Positions 28,125-37,371 of a DNA stretch of 64,000 bases are shown piece by piece. Under the pieces are notes generated by a model that was not told the DNA's origin, did no database searches, and saw only the letters and a list, made by a program, of their open reading frames with translations. The first letter of the stretch is position 1, and the number at the start of each line of letters is the position of its first letter. Source of the stretch: Bog-756 sp963741055 (GTDB taxonomy: Bacteria; Actinomycetota; Acidimicrobiia; Acidimicrobiales; RAAP-2); the NCBI GenBank assembly GCA_963741055.1, contig CAVUGU010000002.1:147530-211529 (forward strand), in the 5' to 3' direction. The position numbers and the translations under genes were made by a program.

Positions 28125-29150
28125 ATGGTGAGCCAACTGAGCCAATTGAACAGAGAGCACGACACCGAGAGCACGACAAAGCTCGCCGTCGAGGTCACCG
28201 ACCTGGTGAAGCGGTACCCGAAGGCGCCGAACGACTCGCTCGCCGGCGTGAGCTTCGAGGTCCACCAGGGGGAGGTGTTCGGCTTCCTCGGGCCGAACGG
28301 GGCGGGCAAGACGACCACCATCGGCATCCTCACCACCCGGATCCGACCGACCCGCGGGAGCGCGCGGGTGGCCGGGGTGGACGTGGTGGCCGACCCGGTC
28401 GGAGCACGACGCGTCCTCGGGGTGGTCCCCCAGCAGAACAACCTCGACCGTTCGCTCTCGGTGCGCCAGAACCTGCTCTTCCACGCGAGCTATCACGGCG
28501 TGCCTCGGCCGGTCCGCAACCGGCTCGCCGACGAGCTGCTCGAGCAGTTCGGGCTCGGCGACCGGCCCGGCGGCAGACCGGACGACTTCTCGGGCGGCCA
28601 GATCCAGCGGATGATGATCGCCCGCGCGCTCATGCACGCGCCCGCGGTGCTCTTCCTCGACGAGCCCTCGACCGGTCTCGATCCGGCCGCGCGCCTCTTC
28701 CTCTGGGAGAAGGTCGGCGAGCTGCGCGACGCCGGGACGACCGTCGTGATCACCACCCACGACATGGACGAGGCGGCCACCTTGAGCGACCGGGTCGCGA
28801 TCATCGACCACGGAACGCTGCTCGCGCTCGACACCCCGGCCGCTCTGGTGCGCGGGATGCCGAGCGACCGCACACTCGACTGCACCGTCGAGCCCAGCCC
28901 GGACGGCGAGCCCGTATCGGTCGGAAAGCTGGTCGCCTCGCTCGAGGGGGTGAGTCAGGTCGAACAACTCGACGACCCGACCGGTACCGGGTGGCGCTTC
29001 CGGGTCTACGTCCACGGCGAGGCCGCGCCCTACGTCGCCCCGGTCGCCCACGCCATCGAGGCCGCCGGCGCGCGGCTCACCGACGTGCGTCTCGGTGAAC
29101 CCAACCTCGAAGACGTGTTCATCCACCTGACCGGAAGAGCGCTCCGATGA
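28125..29150 (+). CDS. ABC transporter ATP-binding protein, DrrA type (341 aa)
   Basis: Energises export through the adjacent ABC-2 permease. Walker A GPNGAGKTTT, Q-loop VVPQQNNLDRSLSVRQN, signature FSGGQIQRMMIARAL, Walker B VLFLDEPSTGLDP, and the H-loop TTHDMDEAATLSDR are all intact, followed by a 90-residue C-terminal domain usual for DrrA/NodI exporters of drugs or lipids. Starts at ATG 28125 (GTG 28128 also possible). The stop overlaps the permease ATG (ATGA, 29147-29150). The cargo is unknown. Confidence 0.87.
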   Translation: MVSQLSQLNREHDTESTTKLAVEVTDLVKRYPKAPNDSLAGVSFEVHQGEVFGFLGPNGAGKTTTIGILTTRIRPTRGSARVAGVDVVADPVGARRVLGVVPQQNNLDRSLSVRQNLLFHASYHGVPRPVRNRLADELLEQFGLGDRPGGRPDDFSGGQIQRMMIARALMHAPAVLFLDEPSTGLDPAARLFLWEKVGELRDAGTTVVITTHDMDEAATLSDRVAIIDHGTLLALDTPAALVRGMPSDRTLDCTVEPSPDGEPVSVGKLVASLEGVSQVEQLDDPTGTGWRFRVYVHGEAAPYVAPVAHAIEAAGARLTDVRLGEPNLEDVFIHLTGRALR

Positions 29151-29971
29151 CCGTCACCGCCGAATCCGAGCTCGAGTTGGGAACCGGGTCCCGCCGGCGT
29201 TGGGGCCCCTGGCAGACCGCGCTGGCCATCTTGCGACGCGACCTGTTCGTGACCGGCCGCGAGTTCCCGATCTTCCTCGCCCAGGTCATCCTCCAGCCGC
29301 TGTTCCTCCTGTTCGTCTTCGGCAAGGTGCTGACCGAGCTGGGCTACGCGCGCCCCGGCTACGCACAGGTCCTCTTCCCGGGGCTCGTGGCGCTCGCCGC
29401 GGTGCTCACCGGCATCCAGTCGACCGCGCTCCCCTTGGTCATCGAGTTCTCCTACAGCAACGAGATCGAGGACCGCCTGCTCGCGCCGTTGCCCATCGGC
29501 GCGGTCGCCGTCGAGAAGGTGGTGTTCGCGGCCATGCGGGGCTGCGTGGCCGCGGCGGTCATGTTCCCGATCGGCGTGTGGATCCTCGGATCGATTCCGT
29601 GGCAGGCGTCGTCGTGGTTCGGTGTGATCGTGATGACGATCCTCGGGGCGCTGCTCGGCTCGGCGATGGGACTCATCCTCGGCACCTTCGTGCCGCCCAA
29701 CCGGATCAACGTGACCTTCGCGTTGGTGCTGATCCCGCTCACCTTCACCGGTTGCTCGCAGTACCCGTGGCCCTCGTTGAGCTCGATCCGCTGGTTCCAG
29801 GTGGTCTGCGCGTTCAACCCGATGACCTACGTGAGCGAAGGTCTACGCGGTCTGATGGTTCCGTCGGTGCCCCACATTCCGGTCGCGATCTGCTTCGCCG
29901 CGAGCATCGGCTTCCTCGTGGTCCTCACCGCGATCGGGATGGTGGGTTTCATCCGTCGCTCCCTCGGCTGA
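29147..29971 (+). CDS. ABC-2 type transporter permease (274 aa)
   Basis: Six-helix permease of the DrrB/NodJ type, partner of the ATPase whose stop it overlaps. Hydrophobic segments include FLAQVILQPLFLLFVFGKVL, GLVALAAVLTGIQSTALPLV, AAVMFPIGVWILGSI, VIVMTILGALLGSAMGLILG and FAASIGFLVVLTAIGMVGF. FSYSNEIEDRLLAPLPIG is the conserved cytoplasmic loop. It ends 29 bases before the PIG-L gene, which appears to have its own promoter. Confidence 0.87.
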   Translation: MTVTAESELELGTGSRRRWGPWQTALAILRRDLFVTGREFPIFLAQVILQPLFLLFVFGKVLTELGYARPGYAQVLFPGLVALAAVLTGIQSTALPLVIEFSYSNEIEDRLLAPLPIGAVAVEKVVFAAMRGCVAAAVMFPIGVWILGSIPWQASSWFGVIVMTILGALLGSAMGLILGTFVPPNRINVTFALVLIPLTFTGCSQYPWPSLSSIRWFQVVCAFNPMTYVSEGLRGLMVPSVPHIPVAICFAASIGFLVVLTAIGMVGFIRRSLG

Positions 29972-30000
29972 AGCGGCCACGACCCGTTACGCTGCCGCCA

Positions 30001-30786
30001 ATGGACGCGAAGGCGCTCTGGGGGAAACTCGACGACTCGGTGCTCGAGTCGATCGTGGTGGTCTCGCCCCACCTCGACGACGCGGCCCTCGGGGCCGCCC
30101 ACCTGATCATCAGCTACCCGGGCACGACGGTGGTCACCGTCCACGCCGGTCGCCCCGCCGCCTACCCGGACGAGGTCACCGAGTGGGACGCGCTCGGCGG
30201 GTTCGAGCGCGGTGACGACGTGGTCGGCGCACGCCACGAAGAGGACCGTGCCGCGATGGAGTCGATGGGCGCCAGCCCGGTCTGGCTCGACTTCGTCGAC
30301 GGCCAGTACCTGGCCGACGGCGATCGGCCGAGCGCGGCGGACATCGCAGCCGACTTGAAAACCGCGATCGAATCCGCGAACCCGACGGCGGTCTTCCTCC
30401 CGATGGGCATCGCCCATCCCGATCACATGATCACCCACGACGCGGGTCTTCTGGTCCGAGCCGAGACCAACGAGGACGTGAGCTGGTTCTGCTACGAGGA
30501 CCACGGCTACAAGCACCTCCCCGGCATGATGGCCTGGCGGGTCTCCAGGCTGTTCCGCAGCGGTGTCTGGCCGACGCCGTCGATCGTTCCCGTCGAGGTC
30601 GACATGGCGGCCAAGCGCGCGGCCATCGACTGCTACAAGAGCCAGCTCGGGCCGCTCCAGCGCGACCACCTTCTCGACGAGCGACTCGACGCGAACGTGC
30701 CCGAGCAGCACTGGCGCCTCGCGACCGCACCCCGAGGGTGGGAGCGGCTCCCGCTGTTCGGCGAGTCCGAGGAGGACCGGTCGTGA
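30001..30786 (+). CDS. PIG-L family deacetylase (261 aa)
   Basis: Zn-dependent N-deacetylase of the GlcNAc-PI / MshB / BshB superfamily, removing acetyl groups from N-acetylglucosamine derivatives. The metal site is clear: VVSPHLDDAALGAAHL (P-H-x-D-D) and GIAHPDHMITHD (H-P-D-H). TACGCT lies seven bases before the ATG at 30001, suggesting leaderless initiation. Its TGA overlaps the GTG of the next SDR gene (GTGA). It could supply an amino-sugar to the NagB-like enzyme at 13198, but glycolipid or mycothiol-type roles are equally possible. Confidence 0.85.
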   Translation: MDAKALWGKLDDSVLESIVVVSPHLDDAALGAAHLIISYPGTTVVTVHAGRPAAYPDEVTEWDALGGFERGDDVVGARHEEDRAAMESMGASPVWLDFVDGQYLADGDRPSAADIAADLKTAIESANPTAVFLPMGIAHPDHMITHDAGLLVRAETNEDVSWFCYEDHGYKHLPGMMAWRVSRLFRSGVWPTPSIVPVEVDMAAKRAAIDCYKSQLGPLQRDHLLDERLDANVPEQHWRLATAPRGWERLPLFGESEEDRS

Positions 30787-31566
30787 CCGGGTCCGCGCGG
30801 TCGGGTGCCGGCGTGGTGCTGGTCACCGGTGCCTCCTCCGGGCATCGGGGCGGCGACCGCCCGCCTGCTGGCGGCCGGCGGCTCGACGGTGGCACTCGTG
30901 GCCCGGCGCGCCGATCGCCTGGAGGAGGTCCTCGCGGAGTGCCGGCAGAGCGCGCCCAGTTCGCGCGCGTGGCCGGCCGACCTCTCGGATCCTTCGCGTG
31001 CCGCCGAGCTGGCGCTCGAGATCTGGGACGAGCTCGGCCCGCTCGAGGTGGTGATCAACAACGCCGGCATCCCGATGCGCCGCTCGGCGAGCCGGCTGAC
31101 CATGGCCGAGGTCGAGAAGGTGATGGCCGTCAATTACTTCTCGCCGGTCGCCATCACCCTCGCGCTGCTCCCCCGCATGCTCGAGCGCGCCAGCGGGACC
31201 TTCGTCAACGTGTCGAGCCTCGGGGGTCGTCTCGGCATCGTCAACGAGGCGGCCTACAGCGGGTCGAAGTTCGCCCTCGCCGGCTGGAGCGAATCGCTCG
31301 CGGCCGATCTCCTCGGCTCGGGCGTCTCGGTCCGCCTGGTCCTCCCCGGCGCCATCGACACCGAGATCTGGGACCAACCCGACAACGACCCGCCCGACTA
31401 CGACGGGCCGTTGGTGCCGGCGGAGGAGATCGCGGCGGGCATCGTCGCCGCCATCGGGAGCGAGCAGTTCGAGCACTACCTCCCCGACATGCGCGCGGTG
31501 GTGGAGATGAAGATGAAGGACTTCGACGGCTTCCTCGCCGCGATGCGCGCGATGGGGGACGGCTAG
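30783..31566 (+). CDS. Short-chain dehydrogenase/reductase (260 aa), one frame break
   Basis: Classical SDR. The GTG at 30783 gives AGVVLVTGASSG and the other frame continues IGAATARLLAAGGSTVAL; removing one G of the GGG at 30840-30842 restores TGASSGIGAATA exactly. Further motifs: VVINNAGIPM, the catalytic Ser in VNVSSLGG and YSGSKFALAGW (Tyr-x3-Lys), then LVLPGAIDTEIWD. Translationally coupled to the PIG-L deacetylase by GTGA. The substrate is unknown. Confidence 0.83.
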
Positions 31567-31579
31567 AGCGGAGCTCGCC

Positions 31580-32968
31580 TCAGGTTCCGGGGCCGATCGC
31601 CTCGAAGCGGGCGAAACGCGCCGCCGCGGCCTGCGCCCAGGTCGGGTCCGGGTCGATCGTCCCCCCGGTCCGCGCCCACGATCCCGCCACCGAGAAGTCG
31701 GTCTCCAGACCCGCGACCATCCTGGCCATGAAAGCCGCGCCGAGCGCCGCACCTTCGGGCACGGCGACGGTCTCGACCGGTAGGCCGGACGCGTCGGCGA
31801 CCGCCTGCATCCAGGGGACCGACCGCGAGCCACCACCGGTCGCCACGATCCGCTTGGCGCTCGCGCCCGAGCGCTCCACGATGCGCCGGATCACGAAACC
31901 ACTCGCTTCGTGCGCGGCGCGGAGCATCGCCTCGGGGCCCTGGGTGATGTCGAGCCCGTGGATGCTCGCCCGCAGCATCGGGTCGTGGAAGGGCGTCCGC
32001 TCGCCGCGGAGGTAGGGCAGCCAGACCGGAATCCGGTCGGGGTCACCGGTGCGCTCGTCCGCCCCGTCGACCGACGGTCCCCGGCGGCGGGTCCCGCCGA
32101 GCAACGAGCGCGCCCAGTCGGCGAAGAGCGCCCCGGCGTTGCTCGCTCCGCCGACCAACACCTGGCCCGGCTCGGTGCTCGGGAAGGAGATCAGGCCGGG
32201 CCTCTCGATCCACTCCTCGCTCACCACCCAGACGACGAGGGTGGCACCGAAGATGGCGAGGACGTCCCCGGGCCGGTTGGCGCCGGCCACGATCTGCTCG
32301 CAGAACGCGTCGACCGACCCGCCTCCAGCGAGGGTCGACGAGTCGGGGACGGTGCCCGCGGGCTTGCCCATGTCGACCACCCGCGACAACTTTTCCTCGC
32401 CGACGCCGAGCGCCTCGAGTGCCGCCGGGTCCCACCGGTTCCGCACGAAGAGGCCGCCGAAGGAGGCCGCAGTGGCGGTGTCCACCGCCGGTACCCCGGA
32501 CAGCGCGTAGGTGGCCACCGCCTGGCAGGGCCAGTAGCCGCGGGCGTCCGGTCGCTCGGCGATCGCCCACTCGAGCATCCGCCTCCCCTCGTCCCGCTCG
32601 CCCCCGAAGTCCTCGGGTCCGCGGGACGCCGCGTCGTCCCGGGCCCGGGCGTCCCCATAGAGGAGACCCGGGAGCATCGGCGCGCCGCGCCGGTCGACCG
32701 CGGTGATCGACGGCACCATCGAGGTCACCTCGAAGGCCGCCGCCTCTCCGTCGAGCTCGGCCGCGACCGCGGCGTAGGCCTTGCGGGGGCCCTTGCGCCA
32801 CGCGCGATCCGCGTGGTGCTCCAAGAAGTCGGCCGAGGGAGTTCCGACGCCGTGTGGAACGCGCGCTCTCGCGACCACTGCACCACTTCCGTCGACCGCG
32901 ACCGCCTTGACCGCGGTGGTACCGACGTCGACCCCGATGGTGCAGTCCTTTCCCCGCGGGCGGCTCAC
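31580..32968 (-). CDS. FGGY-family carbohydrate kinase (462 aa)
   Basis: Intact sugar/polyol kinase. TIGVDVGTTAVKAVAVDG is the phosphate-1 loop, VDRRGAPMLPGLLYGDARAR a substrate region, GLFVRNRWDPAALEALGV a family feature, VWLPYLRGERTPFHDP the central motif and RIVATGGGSRSVPWMQAVAD the adenosine-binding motif. GTG at 32968 is chosen: it gives a normal short N-terminus, and a CATAAT box about 30 bases upstream (33002-32997 on the minus strand) could be its -10. ATG at 32998 is the alternative. Divergent from a 2-hydroxyacid dehydrogenase, which may act in the same pathway. It is distinct from the broken kinase at 21020. Confidence 0.83.
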   Translation of the reverse strand: MSRPRGKDCTIGVDVGTTAVKAVAVDGSGAVVARARVPHGVGTPSADFLEHHADRAWRKGPRKAYAAVAAELDGEAAAFEVTSMVPSITAVDRRGAPMLPGLLYGDARARDDAASRGPEDFGGERDEGRRMLEWAIAERPDARGYWPCQAVATYALSGVPAVDTATAASFGGLFVRNRWDPAALEALGVGEEKLSRVVDMGKPAGTVPDSSTLAGGGSVDAFCEQIVAGANRPGDVLAIFGATLVVWVVSEEWIERPGLISFPSTEPGQVLVGGASNAGALFADWARSLLGGTRRRGPSVDGADERTGDPDRIPVWLPYLRGERTPFHDPMLRASIHGLDITQGPEAMLRAAHEASGFVIRRIVERSGASAKRIVATGGGSRSVPWMQAVADASGLPVETVAVPEGAALGAAFMARMVAGLETDFSVAGSWARTGGTIDPDPTWAQAAAARFARFEAIGPGT

Positions 32969-33064
32969 GGACCTGACAACCGAGTCATGAGACGCCATTA
33001 TGGACGAGAAGCGCCGGTGCCACCCTCGGGGACCACCGCGAGCCCGAGCGAGGAGACACCGAGC

Positions 33065-34048
33065 ATGCCCGACCGACCGAAGGCGCTGGTGACCGCGGCG
33101 GTGCGCGGCCCAGGCCTCGAGCTCCTCTCCGAGCTCGCCGACCTCACTCTCGACTCGTGGCTCGACCAGCCGAGCCTGCGCATCTACAACGCAGAGCAGC
33201 TCGCCGAACGGATGGCGGCAGAAGGCGCGTCGATCGCGATCGTCGAGAGCGACCGGTGTGCGGGGCCACTGTTCGAACTCGATCTGGTCGCGGTGTGCAG
33301 CTGCCGTGGCGACCCCAACAACGTCGACGTCGAGGCGGCCACCGAGGCGGGCGTACCCGTCCTCCGTGCACCGGGTCGAAACGCCGACGCGGTCGCCGAG
33401 CTGACCGTCGGGCTCCTCTTCGCCGCGACGCGGGGCATCGTCGCCGCGGACGACGACGTACGGCGTGGCGAGATCTACAAGGACGGCACCATCCCCTACC
33501 AACGCTTCCGAGCGTGGGAGCTCGCCGGCCGGACCGCCGGCCTGGTCGGACTCGGTGCAGTCGGGCGCGCGGCCAAGTGGCGGCTGGCCGGACTCGGCAT
33601 GGAGGTCATCGCCTACGACCCCTACGCGGACCAACCGACCGTCTCCTTGGAGGAGCTCCTCGAACGCGCCGACGTCGTCTCGATGCACGCACCGGTCACC
33701 GAGGAGACCAAGGGGATGATCGGCGCACCGCAGTTCGCGGCCATGCGCGACGGCGTGGTCTACATCAACAGCGCGCGGGCGGCCCTCCACGACACCGACG
33801 CGCTGGTCGACGCGCTGGGTTCGGGCAAGGTGTCCGCAGCCGGCCTCGACCACTTCGAGGGCGAGTTCCTCGCGACCGACCACCCGCTCACCGGTTTCGA
33901 CTCGGTCGTGCTGACCCCCCACATCGGCGGGGCCACCTACGACACCGAAACCAACCACACCGCCACCATCGCGGAGGACCTCTGTCGCCTGCTCGCCGGT
34001 GCGAAGCCACTCCACGTCGTGAACCCCGACGTCCTGGGGCGCCGGTGA
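33065..34048 (+). CDS. D-isomer-specific 2-hydroxyacid dehydrogenase (327 aa)
   Basis: NAD(P)-dependent dehydrogenase of the SerA/LdhA family acting on a 2-hydroxy or 2-keto acid. NAD motif GLVGLGAVGRAAKWRLAGL, catalytic Arg in INSARAALHD, Glu in HFEGEF, and His in VLTPHIGGATYDT are all present. RAPGRNADAVAELTVGLL is the family linker. GTGA overlap with the DUF35 gene downstream. Pairing of such an enzyme with an FGGY kinase is seen in sugar-acid and erythrulose-type clusters, but I cannot name the substrate. Confidence 0.83.
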   Translation: MPDRPKALVTAAVRGPGLELLSELADLTLDSWLDQPSLRIYNAEQLAERMAAEGASIAIVESDRCAGPLFELDLVAVCSCRGDPNNVDVEAATEAGVPVLRAPGRNADAVAELTVGLLFAATRGIVAADDDVRRGEIYKDGTIPYQRFRAWELAGRTAGLVGLGAVGRAAKWRLAGLGMEVIAYDPYADQPTVSLEELLERADVVSMHAPVTEETKGMIGAPQFAAMRDGVVYINSARAALHDTDALVDALGSGKVSAAGLDHFEGEFLATDHPLTGFDSVVLTPHIGGATYDTETNHTATIAEDLCRLLAGAKPLHVVNPDVLGRR

Positions 34049-34491
34049 GCGCGACTCCAGAGGGGATCCCCGCCCGCGGACCCTCCATCCGGCTCCTCCC
34101 CCGTCTCGACCGCGACAACCGGTTCTTCTGGACGAGCGGCGCGGACGGGCGACTGCGCTTCCTGCGCTGCCAGGAGTGCCGCTCCTTCGTCCACCCACCG
34201 GCGCCGCGCTGTCCGGAGTGCCTCTCCTCCGAGCTCTCCCCCGAGGTGGTGAGCGGCCGGGCGACCGTGGTCGCCTGCACCTGCAACGTCCAGCAGTGGA
34301 TACCGGGCAGCGAGCCCTACCTCATCGGGTGGGTCGCGATCGACGAGGACGAGCGGGTGCGGCTGCTCACCAACCTGGTGGACGTCGCGGTCGAGGACGT
34401 CGAGGCCGGGATGCCGGTCGAGGTCGTCTTCGAGGAGCAAGAGGACGTCTTCCTCCCGCTCTTCCGGCCCGCACGCGGGGGTGCCGGCTGA
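34045..34491 (+). CDS. Zn-ribbon/OB-fold DUF35 protein (148 aa)
   Basis: DUF35 proteins bind acyl-CoA and partner thiolase-like enzymes. Four zinc cysteines are at 42, 45, 56 and 59 (CQEC and CPEC), followed by an OB-fold (GRATVVACTCNVQQWIPG, YLIGWVAIDEDERVRL). GTG in a GTGA overlap with the dehydrogenase and a TGATG overlap with the thiolase-like gene after it, so the pair is probably a complex. In steroid side-chain degradation, DUF35 domains and Ltp2-like thiolases form a retro-aldolase; that is one possible role. Confidence 0.85.
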   Translation: MSATPEGIPARGPSIRLLPRLDRDNRFFWTSGADGRLRFLRCQECRSFVHPPAPRCPECLSSELSPEVVSGRATVVACTCNVQQWIPGSEPYLIGWVAIDEDERVRLLTNLVDVAVEDVEAGMPVEVVFEEQEDVFLPLFRPARGGAG

Positions 34492-35717
34492 TGGCGCCAG
34501 AGGTTCCTCTCGAGCGATCGGCGATCATCTCGGGCATCGGGCAGTCCGCGATCGGCCGGCGCCTCGACCGCAGCGAGCTCGACCTCACCGTCGAGGCCTG
34601 CCTCGCCGCGATGGAGGACGCCGGGCTCGCCCGCGAGGACATCGACGGCCTGGCCACCTACCCGGGAATGGGAGCCGGCACCGCCGGGTTCGCCGGGCCG
34701 ACCACCCCGGAGGTCCAGGACGCGATGCGGCTGCGCCTCAACTGGCACGACGGAGGCGGGGAGGGCCCCGCGCAGATGCGCGCGGTGATCGCGGCCTGCC
34801 TGGCGGTCGGCGCAGGGCTCGCCCGACACGTGCTCGTCTACCGCACGGTCACCGAGTCGACCGCGCAGGGTGCCGGGGGACGCCAGGGCATCGGTGGCGG
34901 CGGAGGAGGCGGGGGCGGCGTGCCGCGGTTTTCGGGCTTCCTCCAGTGGTCGCTCCCCTTCGGGGCGGTCTCCGCGGCCAACTGGATCGCCCTCGTGGCC
35001 GCCCGACGGATGTACGAGTTCGGCCTCACCCGCGAGCAACTCGCCCAGATCGCACTCAACGCGCGCCGCAACGCCGAAGTGAATCCGAAGGCGATCTACC
35101 GCGAGCCGCTCACCCTCGACGAGTACCTGGCCGCACGGATGATCTCGACGCCGCTCTGCCTCTACGACTGTGACGCACCGTGCGACGGCTCGACCGCGTT
35201 CGTCGTGTCCCACCGCGACTTCGCGACGGACACGCCACACCCGGCCTGCCACGTCAACGCGGTCGGCACCGCGCTGCGGGGCCGCCCGAGCTGGGACCAG
35301 TTCGAGGATCCGACCTCGATGGCCGCGCGGGACGCGGGTGCCTCGATGTGGGAGCGGACCGACCTCTCCCCCTCGGACGTCGACGTGGCGGAGCTCTACG
35401 ACGGGTTCTCGATCCTCACCATGGTCTGGCTGGAGGCGCTCGGCTTCTGCGGACGCGGCGAGAGCGGCCCCTTCGTCGCCGACGGCACCGCCATCGCCCG
35501 CGACGGCGTGCTCCCCCTCAACACCGCGGGAGGCCAGCTCTCGGGCGGGCGGCTGCACGGCTTCGGCCTCATCCACGAGGCGTGCGTCCAGCTGCGCGGC
35601 CAAGGTGGGGCGCGCCAGGTGCTCCGTCGGGGCGGCTCGCTGCCCGAGGTCGCCGCGGTCGCCAACGGCGGTGGTCCGATCGCCGGAGCCCTCCTGCTCA
35701 CCCGCGGCGAAGCCTGA
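34491..35717 (+). CDS. Thiolase-like / lipid-transfer-protein family enzyme (408 aa)
   Basis: SCP2-type thiolase superfamily: SAIISGIGQSAIGRRLDRSE, LCLYDCDAPCDGSTAFVVSH, VDVAELYDGFSILTMVWLEA and NTAGGQLSGGRLHGFGLIHE, where the active-site His lies in the LHGFG region. The N-terminal reactive Cys expected of degradative thiolases is not evident, as in Ltp-type aldolases. A run of nine glycines (near residue 130) is an odd insertion. The ATG at 34491 overlaps the DUF35 stop. Probably forms the DUF35 complex and cleaves or ligates a C-C bond of an acyl-CoA. Confidence 0.82.
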   Translation: MAPEVPLERSAIISGIGQSAIGRRLDRSELDLTVEACLAAMEDAGLAREDIDGLATYPGMGAGTAGFAGPTTPEVQDAMRLRLNWHDGGGEGPAQMRAVIAACLAVGAGLARHVLVYRTVTESTAQGAGGRQGIGGGGGGGGGVPRFSGFLQWSLPFGAVSAANWIALVAARRMYEFGLTREQLAQIALNARRNAEVNPKAIYREPLTLDEYLAARMISTPLCLYDCDAPCDGSTAFVVSHRDFATDTPHPACHVNAVGTALRGRPSWDQFEDPTSMAARDAGASMWERTDLSPSDVDVAELYDGFSILTMVWLEALGFCGRGESGPFVADGTAIARDGVLPLNTAGGQLSGGRLHGFGLIHEACVQLRGQGGARQVLRRGGSLPEVAAVANGGGPIAGALLLTRGEA

Positions 35718-35727
35718 GCCCGAGGGC

Positions 35728-37371
35728 TCAGAGCATGAGGTGCGCGGCCCGGGCGGCGAGCGCGGCCAGGGTGAGTGTCGGCCCGTAGCCCGACGCGGTG
35801 ACGAAGACCGAGGAGTCGGCGACCACCAGGTTGTCGACGCCGTGCACCCGACCGGTTGGGTCGACCACCGACCTCGAGGGATCGGTGCCCATGCGGGTCG
35901 TCCCCATCACGTGACGGCTCTGGGGGACGGCGTCGGGGGTGGTCCCCGCGTTCCCCGGGCCCGGCGAGGTGGTGGCGATGGTCCACACCGCGCCCATCTC
36001 CTCGAGGATCGCGCGCAACCGCGGGCCGTAGTGAGCGGACGCGGCAAGCTCGTGCCGTCCCGGCTTGTAGGTGACCCGCGCGACCGGAAAGCCGCGAGCG
36101 TCTCTGATCTGGGGATCGAGGTCGACCCGGTTGCTCAGGTACGGAAGGTCCTCTCCCTGCATGGTGAAGGCCCACAGGCGCTTGCGGAGCGGCGAGTCGT
36201 TCATGAGACGCGAGTGGCGCTGTCCCCAGGGGTAGTGCTTGGCCTCCATCACCGTGTGCGAGGGACCCGCGTGCTCGACCAGTCCCCCTCGCAACCAGGG
36301 CAGCCCGGATTCGGCGGCCGCAGCCTTGGTCTCGTCGTCACCCACGATCATGTCGTCGTGCACGTGGGTCACCGAGCGTCCGCGCTCGGCGTAGGTGGTG
36401 AAGGGCATGGTGCCGGCCGCGATGGTCTGGAAGTGGACCATCAGGTGACGACCGATCAGGTCGTGGTCGAATCCCGACAGCAGCAGCAGCCTCGGCGTCT
36501 CGACCGCACCGCACGCAAGCACCACATGGCGCGCGCCGAGCACCCGACGGCTGCCGTCGGGCGCGACCAGCTCGACCCCGGTCGCACGGCGCCCTTCGAC
36601 GATCACCCGCGACGCGAACGTCTCGACCAGTAGCTCCGCCCGACCGCTCGCCATCGCCCGGATCAGCATGGCGATCGGGTCTCCCTTGGCGTGGATCGGG
36701 CAGCCGAAGAACGCGCAGAAGCCGCAGTTGTTGCATGCCGGCCGACCGTCGTAGGGCACGCTGTTCGCCGCGGTCGGCGCGGGGTACGGGTGGTAGCCGA
36801 GGCGCTCGGCCGCGGCGGTCGACAGCTTGGCCCCGTACATCGGCGCGCCCGGCGGCATCGGATAGGGACCGGACCGGGGACCGGCGAACGGGTTGGCTCC
36901 TGCCAGGCCGGCGACCCCGATCAGGCGCTCGACCTCGCCGTAGTAGGGCTCGAGCTCGTCGTAGTCGAGCGGCCAGTCGGCGACCTCGGCGTCGGGTTGG
37001 GGCCCGAGCACCGACAGCAGAGCGAAGTCGTCGGGCATGAACCGCGGCACCTTGCCGTCCGCGTGGGTCCCTCCGCCGCCGACGGTCGAGGGAATGGTGT
37101 TGACCTCCCCGACGTGGATCCGCTCGCCTTCGGATCGGTCGGTGCGGAAGGTGCGCGGCTCGACCAGTGGATCGGGACCGAGGAAGTGCCGATCGAAGAA
37201 CTTGAGCTCGTCGTTCGAGTAGTCACCGGCCGGCTTGGTCAAGTCGTCGGGGTCGAGCAGGTGGTTTCGGCCCTTCTCGACGATGACCACCGACCAGCCG
37301 GCCGCGGTGAGCACGTCGGCCGCGGTGGCACCCCCCGGCCCCGACCCGATGATGACCGCGTCGACCGTCAC
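35728..37371 (-). CDS. GMC oxidoreductase, gluconate-2-dehydrogenase flavoprotein-like (547 aa)
   Basis: FAD-dependent alcohol/polyol/steroid oxidase. DAVIIGSGPGGATAADVL is the FAD motif, STVGGGGTHADGKVPRFM the flavin-attachment region, and SRHVMGTTRMGTDP with VFVTASGYGPTLTLAALAAR the C-terminal GMC motif with the active-site His. CNNCGFCAFFGCPIHAKGDP is a Cys-rich motif typical of the gluconate/fructose dehydrogenase branch, possibly binding a cluster. GTG start overlaps the stop of the small-subunit gene (GTGA). No signal peptide. Last gene of the P450 operon, likely oxidising the P450 or SDR product. Confidence 0.85.
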   Translation of the reverse strand: MTVDAVIIGSGPGGATAADVLTAAGWSVVIVEKGRNHLLDPDDLTKPAGDYSNDELKFFDRHFLGPDPLVEPRTFRTDRSEGERIHVGEVNTIPSTVGGGGTHADGKVPRFMPDDFALLSVLGPQPDAEVADWPLDYDELEPYYGEVERLIGVAGLAGANPFAGPRSGPYPMPPGAPMYGAKLSTAAAERLGYHPYPAPTAANSVPYDGRPACNNCGFCAFFGCPIHAKGDPIAMLIRAMASGRAELLVETFASRVIVEGRRATGVELVAPDGSRRVLGARHVVLACGAVETPRLLLLSGFDHDLIGRHLMVHFQTIAAGTMPFTTYAERGRSVTHVHDDMIVGDDETKAAAAESGLPWLRGGLVEHAGPSHTVMEAKHYPWGQRHSRLMNDSPLRKRLWAFTMQGEDLPYLSNRVDLDPQIRDARGFPVARVTYKPGRHELAASAHYGPRLRAILEEMGAVWTIATTSPGPGNAGTTPDAVPQSRHVMGTTRMGTDPSRSVVDPTGRVHGVDNLVVADSSVFVTASGYGPTLTLAALAARAAHLML

